64,000 bases of DNA from JAEZPW01 sp035629075 (lineage in GTDB: Bacteria > Acidobacteriota > Terriglobia > Terriglobales > Acidobacteriaceae), in NCBI GenBank assembly GCA_035629075.1, contig DASPIK010000006.1:24781-88780 (forward strand), in the 5' to 3' direction. A program made the position numbers and the translations under genes. The notes under the pieces were generated by a model. That model was given only the letters and a program-made list of their open reading frames with translations, searched no databases and was not told where the DNA came from. Positions 7,876-17,715 of the stretch are shown one piece after another. Positions within the stretch are counted from its first letter, which is position 1, and each line of letters opens with the position of its first letter.

Positions 7876-9660
7876 TCAATTCGCCAGCGAGTACACGCGG
7901 ACGTAATCAAAGTAGGCGGAGAATCCCGCCCCAGCCATCGAAACCAGTCCAATCTTTGCCCCAGACCCCAAATTGTGAGTCCAGGCAGCACCTCTTTCCC
8001 AGTTGATGCCATCGTGACTAGAGTAGGACGTGTAGATTTCCGTTCCCGAAATACTGCGCTTCACAACACGAAGGTAGGTATCGTCTTCCGGAGAGGCGAG
8101 GAACGCACTCCCATATGTGGGATACTCGGCTGATTTTGGTGTCATCTGTTTTCCGAATTCGATCTGCCGAGTGTTGTTGATGGCGACACTTACCAGTTTC
8201 AAATAGTTGGAGTCATCTTTGTAGAGCACGAGTCCAGCTTGGGCGAAGTTGAAAGAGCCTGAGCGCGGCACGTTGGTCGAAAACTTCAACTCGACCATGT
8301 AATCGCTCGACGGTGCGGATTCACCCAGAATCGATGCATCGGCCCGGTTGACGTAGAGAAATCCGGCTTCCGTATTAAATCGCAAAACTCCGTTTTCAAG
8401 GCCGTACCTCGTCGGCTGCGGGGGGCGAATCCACGACCACTGCGCGCCGAGTACGTCGGAGTTGAATTCGTCGCTCAAACTGCCAAGCAGTGCTCCCGGT
8501 GCGTCAATCAGGGCCGGCTGAACGGTGATTCCGGGCTGCGAGTTCGCAGCAAATGCGGGTGCGGCCTGCAGAAAGTCAGAGGGACCGGCACCGCCTCTCA
8601 CCCGAGGCCAGCCGTCGATCCAATCGATACGGTCAAGCATGGGGGGCCGCCGAGTCCAACTACCCGCGAAGTAAGGCTTGTTGGCATCCACGGCGTGATA
8701 AATCATCCAGTCCTGCCCTGCAGCATCGGTCGCTACGGCATTGTGCCCCGGTCCGATCCAACGATCTCCATTCATCGCCAAGACCGTCGTTCCACCAACT
8801 CGCGGTTCGAGGAGCGTGTGACCGTCGCGATCGACGTAGGGACCCAGGATATTTGTAGCTCTGGCTGCGAATACTCCGTATCCCGAGAGTGGCCCGTTGC
8901 AGCAAGATCCTGACGAGACCAGCAGGTAAAAGTACCCGTTCCGCTTGATGATGTAAGGAGCCTCGTAGCGGTCGCTGGTGGCTATCTTAACTTCGGTCGA
9001 AGAGTAAGAAGACAACCCGTCGGATGAAAGCAGGCGCGCGGAGATGCCACCCCAGAACGTTCCGAAAAAGATGTAGCGCTGCCCGCCGTCTTCTACGACG
9101 TTGGAGTCTATGGTCCAGTTGTTCACTCCGCAGCACGCCGAGAATGAGGGCTCCACAACGGGGGTGGAGGATGCCCGCCACGGCCCGACCGGAGAGTCGC
9201 TGGTCGCGACGAAGATTGCGCTGCCGCCGACGCCGTAGTTCGTGTCCGAAACCGTGTAATAGAGGTAGTACTTGCCGTTGAAGTACTGAATGTCGGGGGC
9301 CCAAAGCCATCCGCTGGAGGTGACCCAGTCTGGCCTTCGCTTGAACACGTCGCCAACATAGGCCCAATTCACCAGATCCTTCGATATGGAGATCGTGATG
9401 AAGTGAACGCCGCCGCCATCGGAGAAACGGTCATTCGTGCAGTACAGATACCAATGGTCGTCGCCTTGCGATTGGCCACGGATGATGGACGGATCAGGGC
9501 AACTTTCTACTGTGCCTCCACTGGGTACAGTAATTCGAAGCGGATTCGTGTACTGGGTCGCGAGCGTGGATGTGGTCTGCGGCAGAGCGGAGTAGCTCGG
9601 CATACCCCCACCACACCCCAGCAGCAATGAGGCACAAAGTAGCGCAACGAAGACACGCAT
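7876..9660 (-). CDS. Glycoside hydrolase family 43 lipoprotein (arabinosidase/xylosidase-like)
   Basis: A 594-residue exported protein with a lipoprotein signal peptide ending in LLLGC. The five-bladed GH43 catalytic domain spans roughly residues 35-375. The expected acids are visible: general-base Asp in SCPDPSIIRG, the second Asp in WTIDSNVVEDGGQ, and the acid Glu in DRYEAPYIIKRNGYFYL. WIGPGHNAV is also typical. Residues 390-594 form a concanavalin-like C-terminal beta-sandwich (SLSDEFNSDVLGAQWSW onward) as in GH43 beta-xylosidases. Likely acts on arabinan or arabinoxylan side chains outside the inner membrane. No strong ribosome-binding site is seen. Confidence 0.9.
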   Translation of the reverse strand: MRVFVALLCASLLLGCGGGMPSYSALPQTTSTLATQYTNPLRITVPSGGTVESCPDPSIIRGQSQGDDHWYLYCTNDRFSDGGGVHFITISISKDLVNWAYVGDVFKRRPDWVTSSGWLWAPDIQYFNGKYYLYYTVSDTNYGVGGSAIFVATSDSPVGPWRASSTPVVEPSFSACCGVNNWTIDSNVVEDGGQRYIFFGTFWGGISARLLSSDGLSSYSSTEVKIATSDRYEAPYIIKRNGYFYLLVSSGSCCNGPLSGYGVFAARATNILGPYVDRDGHTLLEPRVGGTTVLAMNGDRWIGPGHNAVATDAAGQDWMIYHAVDANKPYFAGSWTRRPPMLDRIDWIDGWPRVRGGAGPSDFLQAAPAFAANSQPGITVQPALIDAPGALLGSLSDEFNSDVLGAQWSWIRPPQPTRYGLENGVLRFNTEAGFLYVNRADASILGESAPSSDYMVELKFSTNVPRSGSFNFAQAGLVLYKDDSNYLKLVSVAINNTRQIEFGKQMTPKSAEYPTYGSAFLASPEDDTYLRVVKRSISGTEIYTSYSSHDGINWERGAAWTHNLGSGAKIGLVSMAGAGFSAYFDYVRVYSLAN

Positions 9661-10055
9661 GGCAGCGTGAACATCGTAAGTTGCTGCTTCACCATTTGTT
9701 CCCCTGTGAAAAGACTAAGTTCGCGAAGAAAACTTACCTACCCGGCGGAGTCTCCAAGGTTGTGCCACTTCACTGAGCGTCCGCGACTGAGCGTCCGCGC
9801 ATAAAGTTCGATTTTGGCCCAGGCTCAAATCACAGACTCGCATTGCGAAATACAAATGTCGTCCAGCAACTCACGCGCGGAATTCATAAGTTGTTGCGCG
9901 CACTGAGCATTTTCCGCATCTCTGGACAGTACGCAACAGCGGCACGTCTTGGCGCATCCTCACTAAGCTGCGGGCCTGCATCGTAGGCGTGAGGCGGCAC
10001 GAACCGCTAGCACCGCGTCGTAATCAGGAACACAACCTCGGCCCTGGGCACTTGA
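9661..10055. other. Divergent intergenic region with a 14-bp tandem duplication
   Basis: This 395-base gap lies between two genes transcribed away from each other. It contains a perfect tandem duplication of ACTGAGCGTCCGCG at 9772-9785 and 9786-9799. I see no convincing small gene in it. Promoters for both flanking genes should be here, but no clear -35/-10 pair stood out. Confidence 0.6.
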
Positions 10056-11753
10056 ATGCGAGAAGTCTGTCTCTTAGTCGTCGGCCTATTCGTTGGAGAT
10101 CTGCTGTACTTCTTTCGGCTGGGCAGAAGAATCGAAGTCTGGTTCACCGCCGTGGCCAACCGACGGACTCTCGCAGTTGTGATCTGTGCGGCTGCTTCCA
10201 TGCTGCCCAGGCTTGCGGCAGTCGAATGGCTCCGGCCTCCTGAGCCGATCATCCCTGATGAATTCAGTTTTGTTCTCGGGGCTCAGACTTTCGCGCTCGG
10301 CAGGATTACGAACCCGGTCCATCCCTTTTGGCAGCACTTCGAAAGCTTTCATATCAATCTGGTTCCCTCTTACCAAACGATGTACCCGCCCGCTCCCAGC
10401 CTGTTTTTGACGATAGGTGTGGTGCTGGCGAACCACCCGTGGTGGGGAGTGTGGTTGAGTTGCGGGTTGATGTGCGGGGCCATCTGTTGGGCGTTGCAGC
10501 CACTTATCAGGCCGAAATACGCGTTGCTGGCAGGAATGTATTGCGGACTGAAGTATGGCATGTTCACGCAATATGGGGACTCGTACTGGGGAGGCTCTGT
10601 CTCGGCGCTTGGCGCGGCGATCACCCTTGGCGCGTACGCTCGGCTAGTTCGAACGAATCGGCCGGCCTATATTGCCGTGCTTGCAGTCGGAGTTGCCTTA
10701 CTGGCGAACAGCCGTCCGTTCGAAGGTTTTCTTTTCGCCGTACCAGTGGCGACAGCGCTGCTGGTCTGGATTCACCGTACACGTTCTTACATCCGTGTGC
10801 TGCTCCCGACAGCAGCGCTGGTAGGCATAGTCGCTGCTGCAACCGGATACTACAACTACCGGAGTACCGGCAGCCCGACGCTTATGCCGTACATTGCGAA
10901 CTACCACCAGTACCACTTTGTGCGCCCATTTATCGGCACGGGAATGAGCGAGGAGCCGAAATACCGCCATTACCAGATGGCGAAGTTGTTCGAGACCTGG
11001 GAAGGGCGTCCTGGAGAGCTTTCGCGGACTCGTGAAGGCATCGAGTTTCTCACGCAAAACAAGTACAAGTTCTATTACGTCGAGCACTTTGCGCCTCTGA
11101 TGATCCTTGCACTCACGGGACTCGGCTACGCGCTCTGGTCCCGCAGGCATAACATCCTTACTTCAACTTTCCTACTCGTCTGGCTCGGACTGTTCGCGGT
11201 CGTTTGGTGGCCGTTGAGTTCCTACCCCGCTCCCCTGTTGGTGAGTTTTCTGGGCCTGGCATTTCTTGGAATCAGGTACTTGCGTGCGCTGCGCCTGCGC
11301 GGGCACAAGCCGGGATACTACTGGGCACGTGGACTCGTCCTTGTTCTGCTGATCGCGTCACTCATGAGCTATCACGAACGATTCCAGCTCGGGAAACGCT
11401 TGCAGTGGAGTTTCCCAGCTCCATGGAACATCGAACGACAACGAATCATTCATCACCTGCAAAACTCCGGTGGCAACCACCTGCTCATCGTCAAGTATTC
11501 GCGGGGACTGCACGTTCCGCATCAAGAATGGGTCTACAACGCACCCGACATAGATAGCCAGAGAGTCGTGTTCGCACAATCACTAGGGAGTCCTGCAGAC
11601 TGCCGCCTTATGGCCTATTTCTCGCAGCGGAAGATCTGGTACCTGTACCCCGACGGGGCACCATGGCCACAACTTGTGCCCGTCGATGCGTCATCCGTTG
11701 ACTGCAACGAAAAGCAATCACCTCCTCTGCATCTTGCACTGGTCAGGAAATGA
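10056..11753 (+). CDS. Polytopic membrane protein, probable PMT/ArnT-like glycosyltransferase
   Basis: A 565-residue protein with about ten hydrophobic segments. After the first helices it carries a short acidic motif, IIPDEFSFVLGAQTFALGR, in the position where GT-C lipid-linked-sugar glycosyltransferases (PMT, ArnT, GT39/GT83 type) keep their catalytic Asp/Glu. A soluble C-terminal domain of about 130 residues follows the last helix. Acceptor and donor are unknown. Its stop overlaps the start of the next flavoprotein gene (ATGA), so they are co-translated. The start lacks a good ribosome-binding site, so another start is possible. Confidence 0.68.
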   Translation: MREVCLLVVGLFVGDLLYFFRLGRRIEVWFTAVANRRTLAVVICAAASMLPRLAAVEWLRPPEPIIPDEFSFVLGAQTFALGRITNPVHPFWQHFESFHINLVPSYQTMYPPAPSLFLTIGVVLANHPWWGVWLSCGLMCGAICWALQPLIRPKYALLAGMYCGLKYGMFTQYGDSYWGGSVSALGAAITLGAYARLVRTNRPAYIAVLAVGVALLANSRPFEGFLFAVPVATALLVWIHRTRSYIRVLLPTAALVGIVAAATGYYNYRSTGSPTLMPYIANYHQYHFVRPFIGTGMSEEPKYRHYQMAKLFETWEGRPGELSRTREGIEFLTQNKYKFYYVEHFAPLMILALTGLGYALWSRRHNILTSTFLLVWLGLFAVVWWPLSSYPAPLLVSFLGLAFLGIRYLRALRLRGHKPGYYWARGLVLVLLIASLMSYHERFQLGKRLQWSFPAPWNIERQRIIHHLQNSGGNHLLIVKYSRGLHVPHQEWVYNAPDIDSQRVVFAQSLGSPADCRLMAYFSQRKIWYLYPDGAPWPQLVPVDASSVDCNEKQSPPLHLALVRK

Positions 11754-13423
11754 GTAGACAAAGACGCGCGATCATTATCGGGGCCGGTCCTGCTGGGTTG
11801 ACCGCTGCCTATGAGTTGCTCACCCGTAGCGATGTACATCCCATCGTGCTCGAGAAAAGCAGTTACATGGGAGGAATTTCGCGAACCGTTCAGTACAAGG
11901 GAAACCGCATCGATATCGGCGGTCACCGATTCTTTTCAAAAAGCGATCGCGTCATGAATTGGTGGCTATCACACCTCCCAATGGAGTCACATCCGGGAGC
12001 AAACAACGTAATCACCTATCACAACCAGTCTCGTACGCTTAACGGCCTGCACGGGCGGCCAGGGAACGGCAACGGGAACAGACTGGAGGAGAGGGTTTCT
12101 TCAAGCGCCGACAAGGTAATGCTGGTACGCAACAGGAAATCCCGGATTTACTTTCTTCGAAGGTTTTTCGAGTACCCCATATCGTTGTCGCCGGCAACCC
12201 TGAGGAATTTGGGACTGTGGCGCACGTTCCGGATCGGTGTCAGCTATTTGCGCCGCGCGATCTTTCCGCTCAAACAGGTGATTAACTTAGAGCAGTTTTT
12301 CATCAACCGCTTCGGCGAAGAACTCTATCGAACCTTCTTCAAGTCCTACACCGAAAAGGTCTGGGGAGTTCCTTGTGAGGAGATCGATGCGGCGTGGGGC
12401 GAGCAACGGATCAAGAAGCTTTCCATCGGAAAGACAATCCTCCATGCTGTGCAGAAGATGTTCAAGCGCTCGGGAGATGTTGCGCAGAAAGAGACCGAGA
12501 CCTCACTGATCGAGCGATTCTTATATCCGAAGTTCGGTCCGGGTCAGATGTGGGAAGAGGTCGCGCATAAAGTTACAGCTCTCGGCGGCGAGATACACAC
12601 GGACGTGTCAGCAGAAAAACTGGTTACCGATGGGCGCACACTCCAGGCAGTGGTGTGCCGCGACAAGAATGGCCAAGCACGGGAGTTCCATGGTGACTTT
12701 TTCTTCAGCACCATGCCGATAAAGGAACTCGTACGATCTCTCGATTGCGAAGTACCGGACGAGATACGCGCGATCAGCGACGGTCTTCAGTACAGGGATT
12801 TCATTACAGTCGGCCTCTTACTGGATGAACTGAAGATTAAAGAGGAAAGTGCCAACGGGGACGGCAAGCGACTGATTGCTGATAACTGGATATACATCCA
12901 GGAACCCGAGGTCCTCGCCGGCCGGCTACAGATATTCAATAACTGGAGCCCAGGGATGGTCGCCGATCCGAACAAGATTTGGGTCGGAGTTGAGTACTTC
13001 TGCAATGAGGGAGACGAGCTCTGGAACCGCTCAGATCAAGAACTCGGTGAACTCGCACGCGAGGAACTCGATCGGATCAGCATCATAGAGCGATCGAAGG
13101 TGCTGGACAGCACCGTATTACGAATGCCGAAAAGCTATCCGGCATACTTCGGCACATACCAGCAATTCCCGCAGCTTCAGGCGTACATCGACACTTTCGA
13201 GAACCTGTTCTTGCTCGGTCGAAATGGCATGCACAAGTACAACAACCAGGACCACTCGATGCTGACCGCGATGACTGCCGTGGACAACATCGTGGAAGGC
13301 CGTGTCGATAAGGCTAACATCTGGGCCGTCAACACCGAGATGGAGTACCACGAAACGACTTCAGAAGAACGTGAACGCACGGCAACTGAGGGCAGCAGAG
13401 TTCCGCTGGGCCGCACAGCATAG
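11750..13423 (+). CDS. UDP-galactopyranose-mutase-like FAD-dependent oxidoreductase
   Basis: A 557-residue flavoprotein. The N-terminus is a Rossmann FAD site, IIIGAGPAGLTAAYEL, with VLEKSSYMGGISRT and the IGGHRFFSK motif found in the UDP-galactopyranose mutase/amine-oxidase-like group. The middle contains LEQFFINRFGEELYRTFFKSYTEKVWG, also typical, and the C-terminus has NLFLLGRNGMHKYNNQDHSM, the FAD-closing segment. Proteins of this group are often found in polysaccharide or glycolipid clusters, which fits the membrane glycosyltransferase-like gene it overlaps by 4 bases. Whether it performs a true ring-contraction reaction is not established. Confidence 0.85.
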   Translation: MSRQRRAIIIGAGPAGLTAAYELLTRSDVHPIVLEKSSYMGGISRTVQYKGNRIDIGGHRFFSKSDRVMNWWLSHLPMESHPGANNVITYHNQSRTLNGLHGRPGNGNGNRLEERVSSSADKVMLVRNRKSRIYFLRRFFEYPISLSPATLRNLGLWRTFRIGVSYLRRAIFPLKQVINLEQFFINRFGEELYRTFFKSYTEKVWGVPCEEIDAAWGEQRIKKLSIGKTILHAVQKMFKRSGDVAQKETETSLIERFLYPKFGPGQMWEEVAHKVTALGGEIHTDVSAEKLVTDGRTLQAVVCRDKNGQAREFHGDFFFSTMPIKELVRSLDCEVPDEIRAISDGLQYRDFITVGLLLDELKIKEESANGDGKRLIADNWIYIQEPEVLAGRLQIFNNWSPGMVADPNKIWVGVEYFCNEGDELWNRSDQELGELAREELDRISIIERSKVLDSTVLRMPKSYPAYFGTYQQFPQLQAYIDTFENLFLLGRNGMHKYNNQDHSMLTAMTAVDNIVEGRVDKANIWAVNTEMEYHETTSEERERTATEGSRVPLGRTA

Positions 13424-13457
13424 TTTTACGAAGAAGTAATCACCCCGGAGGTGATGA

Positions 13458-15962
13458 GTGATTCAATTTGCCAATCGCCAAGAACGGACGTGGCTAACTT
13501 ACCTCACCGTCGCGATCGTTTCCTTCGCTGGATTGACTTTCGAACTGGTTCAGACGCGCGTATTGTCCCACATCTTCTGGAATCACGTCGTGTACCTGGC
13601 GATCTCGATCGCGCTGCTTGGGTTCGGCATCAGCGGCACTGTGGTGATTCTGCTGAAACGCAGGGAGCTTCCGACTGCCCAGTTGGTCGCACTGTGTACG
13701 GCGCTGATGAGTTTCAGCATGCTCGCGAGCGTGTTTGTGATTTCGCTCCTGCTGCCTGCCGTGGCATCGGCCTCACCGGCTGCGAAGCTGATGATCTGCT
13801 ATCTGATTTCGGTGCCCCCGTTCATCTTCGCCGGCGCTGCCATTTCCCTGATCCTCGCCTACAGTCCACAAGGTACGGGCAAGCTGTATTTCTGCGATCT
13901 CATCGCCGCCGGTGTGGCATGTGCGATTTTTTTCAAACTACTCCCTGGCGTCGGCGCGGTACAAGCAACAGCAATCATGAGCTTACTGGTCGCGGGCTGC
14001 GCTCTTGCCTGGGCGTGGGTGATCGGCGTCGGATCCAGAAAGAGCTACACAGCTGTTGCGGCAGTCGCGATTGTCGCGTCGATCGTCACTGGCGCCTTCA
14101 GTCGTCGATTCGACTACCGCCCCGAACCTTACAAAGAGATGGGCGACATGATGGCCAAGGGGGCGCAAATTGAGCGCACCCAATGGACCACGCTCGCTCG
14201 CATTGACGTCGTTAGCGGCGCTAATAATGGTCAGGTCCTAAACTACAGCGAGCATCCAGAAGGCTCTTACAAGATCATCACTCAGGACGGCTCGGCGCAC
14301 ACGCGACTGCTGTCGGGAAGGGCCATTCACGACATCTTTGATCGGGTGAAGAGCGGAAAGCCGGTGCATCCTTCCAACCTGCCTTACACGGTCCTGCACA
14401 ATCCTGACGTCGCCATAATCGGCACCGGCGGAGGCATCGATGTGGCGTATGCTCTTGCTAACAATGCTAATTCGGTTCTTGCTGTAGAACTGAACCCGTA
14501 CACGTACTCGCTGCCGACTCGCAGATATGCGGAGTACACCGACAACTTCTTCTCGGACCCGCGTATCCGGGCAATTAACGCCGAAGGCAGGAATGCCATC
14601 AGATCGACCGACAAGAAGTTCGATCTAATCCAGATCATTGCGATTGACACGTTTGCAGCGTTGAATGCCGGTGCCTACGTCCTGAGCGAGAATTATCTCT
14701 ATACTGTCGAGGCCTTCCAGGACTTCATCACTCACCTGAAACCGGGCGGCGTCGTCGCGATGTACCGCTGGAATTCGTTTCCGCCAAGAGAAACGCTGCG
14801 TCTGAGCGTTCTTGCCTCCCAGGCATTTCGGAACTTAGGCGTTCGCAATGTCAGTGACCGCATCATGGTCATCGGAGACCAGGACTGGGCTCTAACCGTT
14901 GTCAAGAACGGCAGCTTTACCCAGCAGGAGACGGAGCGCCTCGGAGCGGAAGCAGCAAGGGTTGGGCGCGAAGTGTTCTATTGGCCCAAGGTGCGCAGCG
15001 CATCGGATCAGGCGGCATTCGAGGAGGCGTATTACGGAAGCCAGCGTGATAGTCGTGTGGTCCAGACGGCGGGCATCTTCAACTCGCTTTTGAGTGCCTA
15101 CGACTCGGGAAACGAAGCGCAATTTTTCCGGAACTACCGCTATAAAGTTACACCGACTACCGATGACTCACCGTTCTTCTTCGAAAGTTCGTCGTTGGCG
15201 GACCTCGACAACTGGAGCTTGGATACACTCCGCGGCAGTAGCGTCCAGAGCACGCTTATGCAGATCCTCATCGCATCCACCATTGCGATGTTGTGCGCGA
15301 TTTTCGTTCCGCTGATGATGTTCCACCGCGAGGGGATGCGGGTTTCAGGAGCGCGCGGTTACACCGTGTATTTCTCAGCGCTCGGGTTCGGGTTCATGTT
15401 GGTGGAAATCGCGCTTATGCAGAAGAGCGTGTTGGTGCTCGGGAATCCGATGTACTCGATTCCAGCGGTGCTCAGCAGCATTCTCCTGAGCGCCGGCGTC
15501 GGCAGCGCTGTGACCAGCCGCTGGCACGCGAGTTTCAGCCGAAAAATAGCGTTCGCCACGATCCTGCTGGTGATTTCCATTGCTGGCTTTATGTTTGGCT
15601 TCACAGCGGCAGCCGAGAAGCTCTTGCAGTACGGATTCGCGGTTCGCGCGACGGCCGTCGTAGTGGCTATCCTTCCGATCGGCTTCGCACTGGGATTTTT
15701 CTTCCCGTCCGGTTTGCAGTTCGTTCGGGACAGGGCTCGGGTTTTCGTACCGTGGGCGTGGGGGATCAACGGATGCGCGTCTGTTTACGGCAGCTTGGTC
15801 GCAACCGTTGCGGCAATGTGGCAGGGATTCAATGTAGTGCTAGCGATAGGCATCGCCACCTACTTGGTCGCCCTGATAGCCGGACTTAGCAGCGCGCGAG
15901 TCTCGGAGCGAGCCGAAGTAATCGAGGCTCCTGTGCTGCGCACTCTTAAGGAAACTGCGTAG
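13458..15962 (+). CDS. Membrane-embedded spermidine-synthase-like protein
   Basis: An 834-residue protein with three parts: about six helices (residues 15-220), a soluble aminopropyltransferase/SAM-methyltransferase-like domain (about 240-560; nucleotide motif AIIGTGGGIDVAYAL and acidic VLAVELNP), and a C-terminal helix bundle (about 595-825). This arrangement is known for uncharacterised spermidine-synthase-like membrane proteins in acidobacteria and myxobacteria. The start is GTG at 13458, just behind a perfect GGAGGTGAT match to the 16S 3' end at 13447-13455. It lies 34 bases after the flavoprotein gene, so the three genes from 10056 are likely one operon. Real substrate unknown. Confidence 0.83.
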   Translation: MIQFANRQERTWLTYLTVAIVSFAGLTFELVQTRVLSHIFWNHVVYLAISIALLGFGISGTVVILLKRRELPTAQLVALCTALMSFSMLASVFVISLLLPAVASASPAAKLMICYLISVPPFIFAGAAISLILAYSPQGTGKLYFCDLIAAGVACAIFFKLLPGVGAVQATAIMSLLVAGCALAWAWVIGVGSRKSYTAVAAVAIVASIVTGAFSRRFDYRPEPYKEMGDMMAKGAQIERTQWTTLARIDVVSGANNGQVLNYSEHPEGSYKIITQDGSAHTRLLSGRAIHDIFDRVKSGKPVHPSNLPYTVLHNPDVAIIGTGGGIDVAYALANNANSVLAVELNPYTYSLPTRRYAEYTDNFFSDPRIRAINAEGRNAIRSTDKKFDLIQIIAIDTFAALNAGAYVLSENYLYTVEAFQDFITHLKPGGVVAMYRWNSFPPRETLRLSVLASQAFRNLGVRNVSDRIMVIGDQDWALTVVKNGSFTQQETERLGAEAARVGREVFYWPKVRSASDQAAFEEAYYGSQRDSRVVQTAGIFNSLLSAYDSGNEAQFFRNYRYKVTPTTDDSPFFFESSSLADLDNWSLDTLRGSSVQSTLMQILIASTIAMLCAIFVPLMMFHREGMRVSGARGYTVYFSALGFGFMLVEIALMQKSVLVLGNPMYSIPAVLSSILLSAGVGSAVTSRWHASFSRKIAFATILLVISIAGFMFGFTAAAEKLLQYGFAVRATAVVVAILPIGFALGFFFPSGLQFVRDRARVFVPWAWGINGCASVYGSLVATVAAMWQGFNVVLAIGIATYLVALIAGLSSARVSERAEVIEAPVLRTLKETA

Positions 15963-15994
15963 CGCACTGACCCCGTTACACAGCATTTAGTCTT

Positions 15995-16030
15995 CCTCAC
16001 CTCGACTCCAGTCGAGGTGGGGAATTTCTT
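15995..16030. terminator. Hairpin between convergent genes
   Basis: Perfect nine-base-pair stem CACCTCGAC / GTCGAGGTG with a TCCA loop, extended by flanking C-G pairs and followed on the plus strand by AATTTCTTT. Probably terminates the 10-16 kb operon. Confidence 0.65.
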
Positions 16031-16095
16031 TAGCAGCTCATGTTTGCGCACAGGTTCGCTGGCCGCGTTCGGCACGACGATTAGACGAACTGCGA

Positions 16096-17319
16096 CTAAA
16101 CTGCTTGGCCAGCGCAGTAGCCTGATGCCCAGGCCCACTGGAAGTTGAAGCCACCAAGTTGGCCTGTAACGTCCACAACTTCACCTATGAAGAAAAGGCC
16201 TGGTACCTTGCGACTCTCCATGGTCTTCGCCGACAGTTCGTTCGTATCGATGCCGCCTGCCGTGACCTCTGCCTTTTCGTAGCCCTCGGTTCCGTCCGGC
16301 ATCACGTTCCAGTGATGCAGCCGAGATTCGAGTTCGCTTAAGCCCTGATTAGTCCACTTGGAAGGAGCATTCATTTCGAGCCATCGTTCTGCGAAGCGGT
16401 TTGGTAGAACGGTCCTAAGGACTGCTTTCGCGGTACTGAGATCGCGACGGCTTCTCGGGTCGCGCAGAGCGGCGGTGACGTCCTTCCCAGGCGCGAGATC
16501 GATTGTGATCGGATCAGAGCCGTTCCAATAAGATGAAATTTGCAGAATAGCGGGTCCGCTCAGCCCTCGATGCGTGATCAACATCTTCTCTCGAAAGCGC
16601 TGATGGTCTGCTGAGGCAATTACTTCGGCAGACACACCAGACAGATCACAGTAACGCTCGCGGTCGTCACGATTGAAGGTCAGTGGGACGAGCGCCGGCC
16701 GCGGCTCTCTCACCGCCAGGCCGAACTGCCGGGCCAGTTGGTACCCGAATCCGGTGGCGCCTATCTTCGGAATGGATAGACCGCCGGTTGCCACAACCAA
16801 TGCGGGAGTCTTAAGTTCTCCCTGATCGGTTTGCAGTGTGAACTCCGAGCTGTGGCGCACCTGGGTCACTTGCGTACCGGCCACGATCCGGACACCGGCG
16901 ACCTGGCATTCCCGCTCCAGCATGTTGAGAATTTCACCCGCAGAACCGTCGCAGAAGAGCTGTCCGAGCGTCTTCTCGTGATATCGAATTTTGTGCTTCT
17001 CAATCAGCTCAACGAAGTCTGAAGGAGTGTATCGGGCCAGCGCTGATTTGCAGAAGTGCGGATTCGCGGAGACGAAGTTCTCCGGCCGACAATGAATGTT
17101 GGTGAAGTTGCAGCGCCCGCCACCCGAGATGAGAATCTTTCTGCCAATCCTGGCGGAATGATCGAGCACGGCGACGCGGCGCCCCCGCTTCCCGGCCTCA
17201 ATAGCGCACAGAAGGCCTGCGGCCCCGGCTCCAATTACGATGACGTCAAAGACCTCTGTCACAAGTCGAGTAACCACGGAGAGTTTTGCTCTGTATTTCT
17301 CCCCCGATTGTACGCGCAT
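16096..17319 (-). CDS. NAD(P)/FAD-dependent oxidoreductase, HI0933/YhiN (BaiN-like) family
   Basis: A flavoprotein of about 407 residues with the FAD fold VIVIGAGAAGLLCAIEAGKRG, the family hallmark RIGRKILISGGGRCNFTN, and a C-terminal FFIGEVVDVTGQLGGFNFQWAWASG that closes on the flavin. Members include BaiN, which acts on bile-acid derivatives, but most have no known reaction. The frame is open to 17463; I chose ATG at 17319, with GGAAGGGA upstream, because conserved sequence begins only about 25 residues later. A GTG near 17277 is an alternative. Confidence 0.9.
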   Translation of the reverse strand: MRVQSGEKYRAKLSVVTRLVTEVFDVIVIGAGAAGLLCAIEAGKRGRRVAVLDHSARIGRKILISGGGRCNFTNIHCRPENFVSANPHFCKSALARYTPSDFVELIEKHKIRYHEKTLGQLFCDGSAGEILNMLERECQVAGVRIVAGTQVTQVRHSSEFTLQTDQGELKTPALVVATGGLSIPKIGATGFGYQLARQFGLAVREPRPALVPLTFNRDDRERYCDLSGVSAEVIASADHQRFREKMLITHRGLSGPAILQISSYWNGSDPITIDLAPGKDVTAALRDPRSRRDLSTAKAVLRTVLPNRFAERWLEMNAPSKWTNQGLSELESRLHHWNVMPDGTEGYEKAEVTAGGIDTNELSAKTMESRKVPGLFFIGEVVDVTGQLGGFNFQWAWASGYCAGQAV

Positions 17320-17390
17320 CGGACAATGGTCCCTTCCGAAACGATGCGTGGCAACAAGAATCAAAGTCTCGACCACAAACTTAGTAGCGC

Positions 17391-17645
17391 ATGCCAATCG
17401 CCTCGCGCAGAACGAACTACGGACGACTGCTGCTCCTGATCGCAGTCGCGTTGGTGCTCGCATTCCTCATCGGAGCGCTGCTGCTGCTCAGATGGCGACG
17501 CCCGAGTGCACCGACGCCTCCGCTGCATGAACAAGCCGTGCTGGTATCAGCACCAACGCTGTGGTGTGCACGCGACGTACACTCGTGTTCACAAGCCGGA
17601 GTGAGCTTCCGCACAGCGAGTCCAGCTTCGGCTCAGCTAGGTTGA
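17391..17645 (+). CDS. Possible small single-pass membrane protein
   Basis: Eighty-four codons with one strong hydrophobic helix (about residues 13-33) bounded by Arg residues on both sides (SRRTNYGR and RWRR), then a Pro-rich and Cys-containing tail. GC-rich third positions support coding, but there is no ribosome-binding site and I recognise no family. It is divergent from the flavoprotein gene once that gene's start is moved to 17319. Confidence 0.35.
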   Translation: MPIASRRTNYGRLLLLIAVALVLAFLIGALLLLRWRRPSAPTPPLHEQAVLVSAPTLWCARDVHSCSQAGVSFRTASPASAQLG

Positions 17646-17715
17646 TTCTGCGATCGCCTGGAGATCAGTTCCGACAGGCAGCTTTATCGTCGCGACTCCT
17701 CAAACGAGGCTGAGC

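Noticed and set aside
7664..7879. Minus-strand 71-codon frame with a hydrophobic stretch and several Cys upstream of cbiM
   Set aside because: It covers the structured leader and runs past the firmly placed cbiM start and ribosome-binding site. I could not support it as a gene, though a leader peptide is not excluded.
13451..14173. Plus-strand 240-codon frame overlapping the spermidine-synthase-like gene
   Set aside because: Out of frame with the clear membrane protein starting at 13458 and without a domain; a shadow of that gene.
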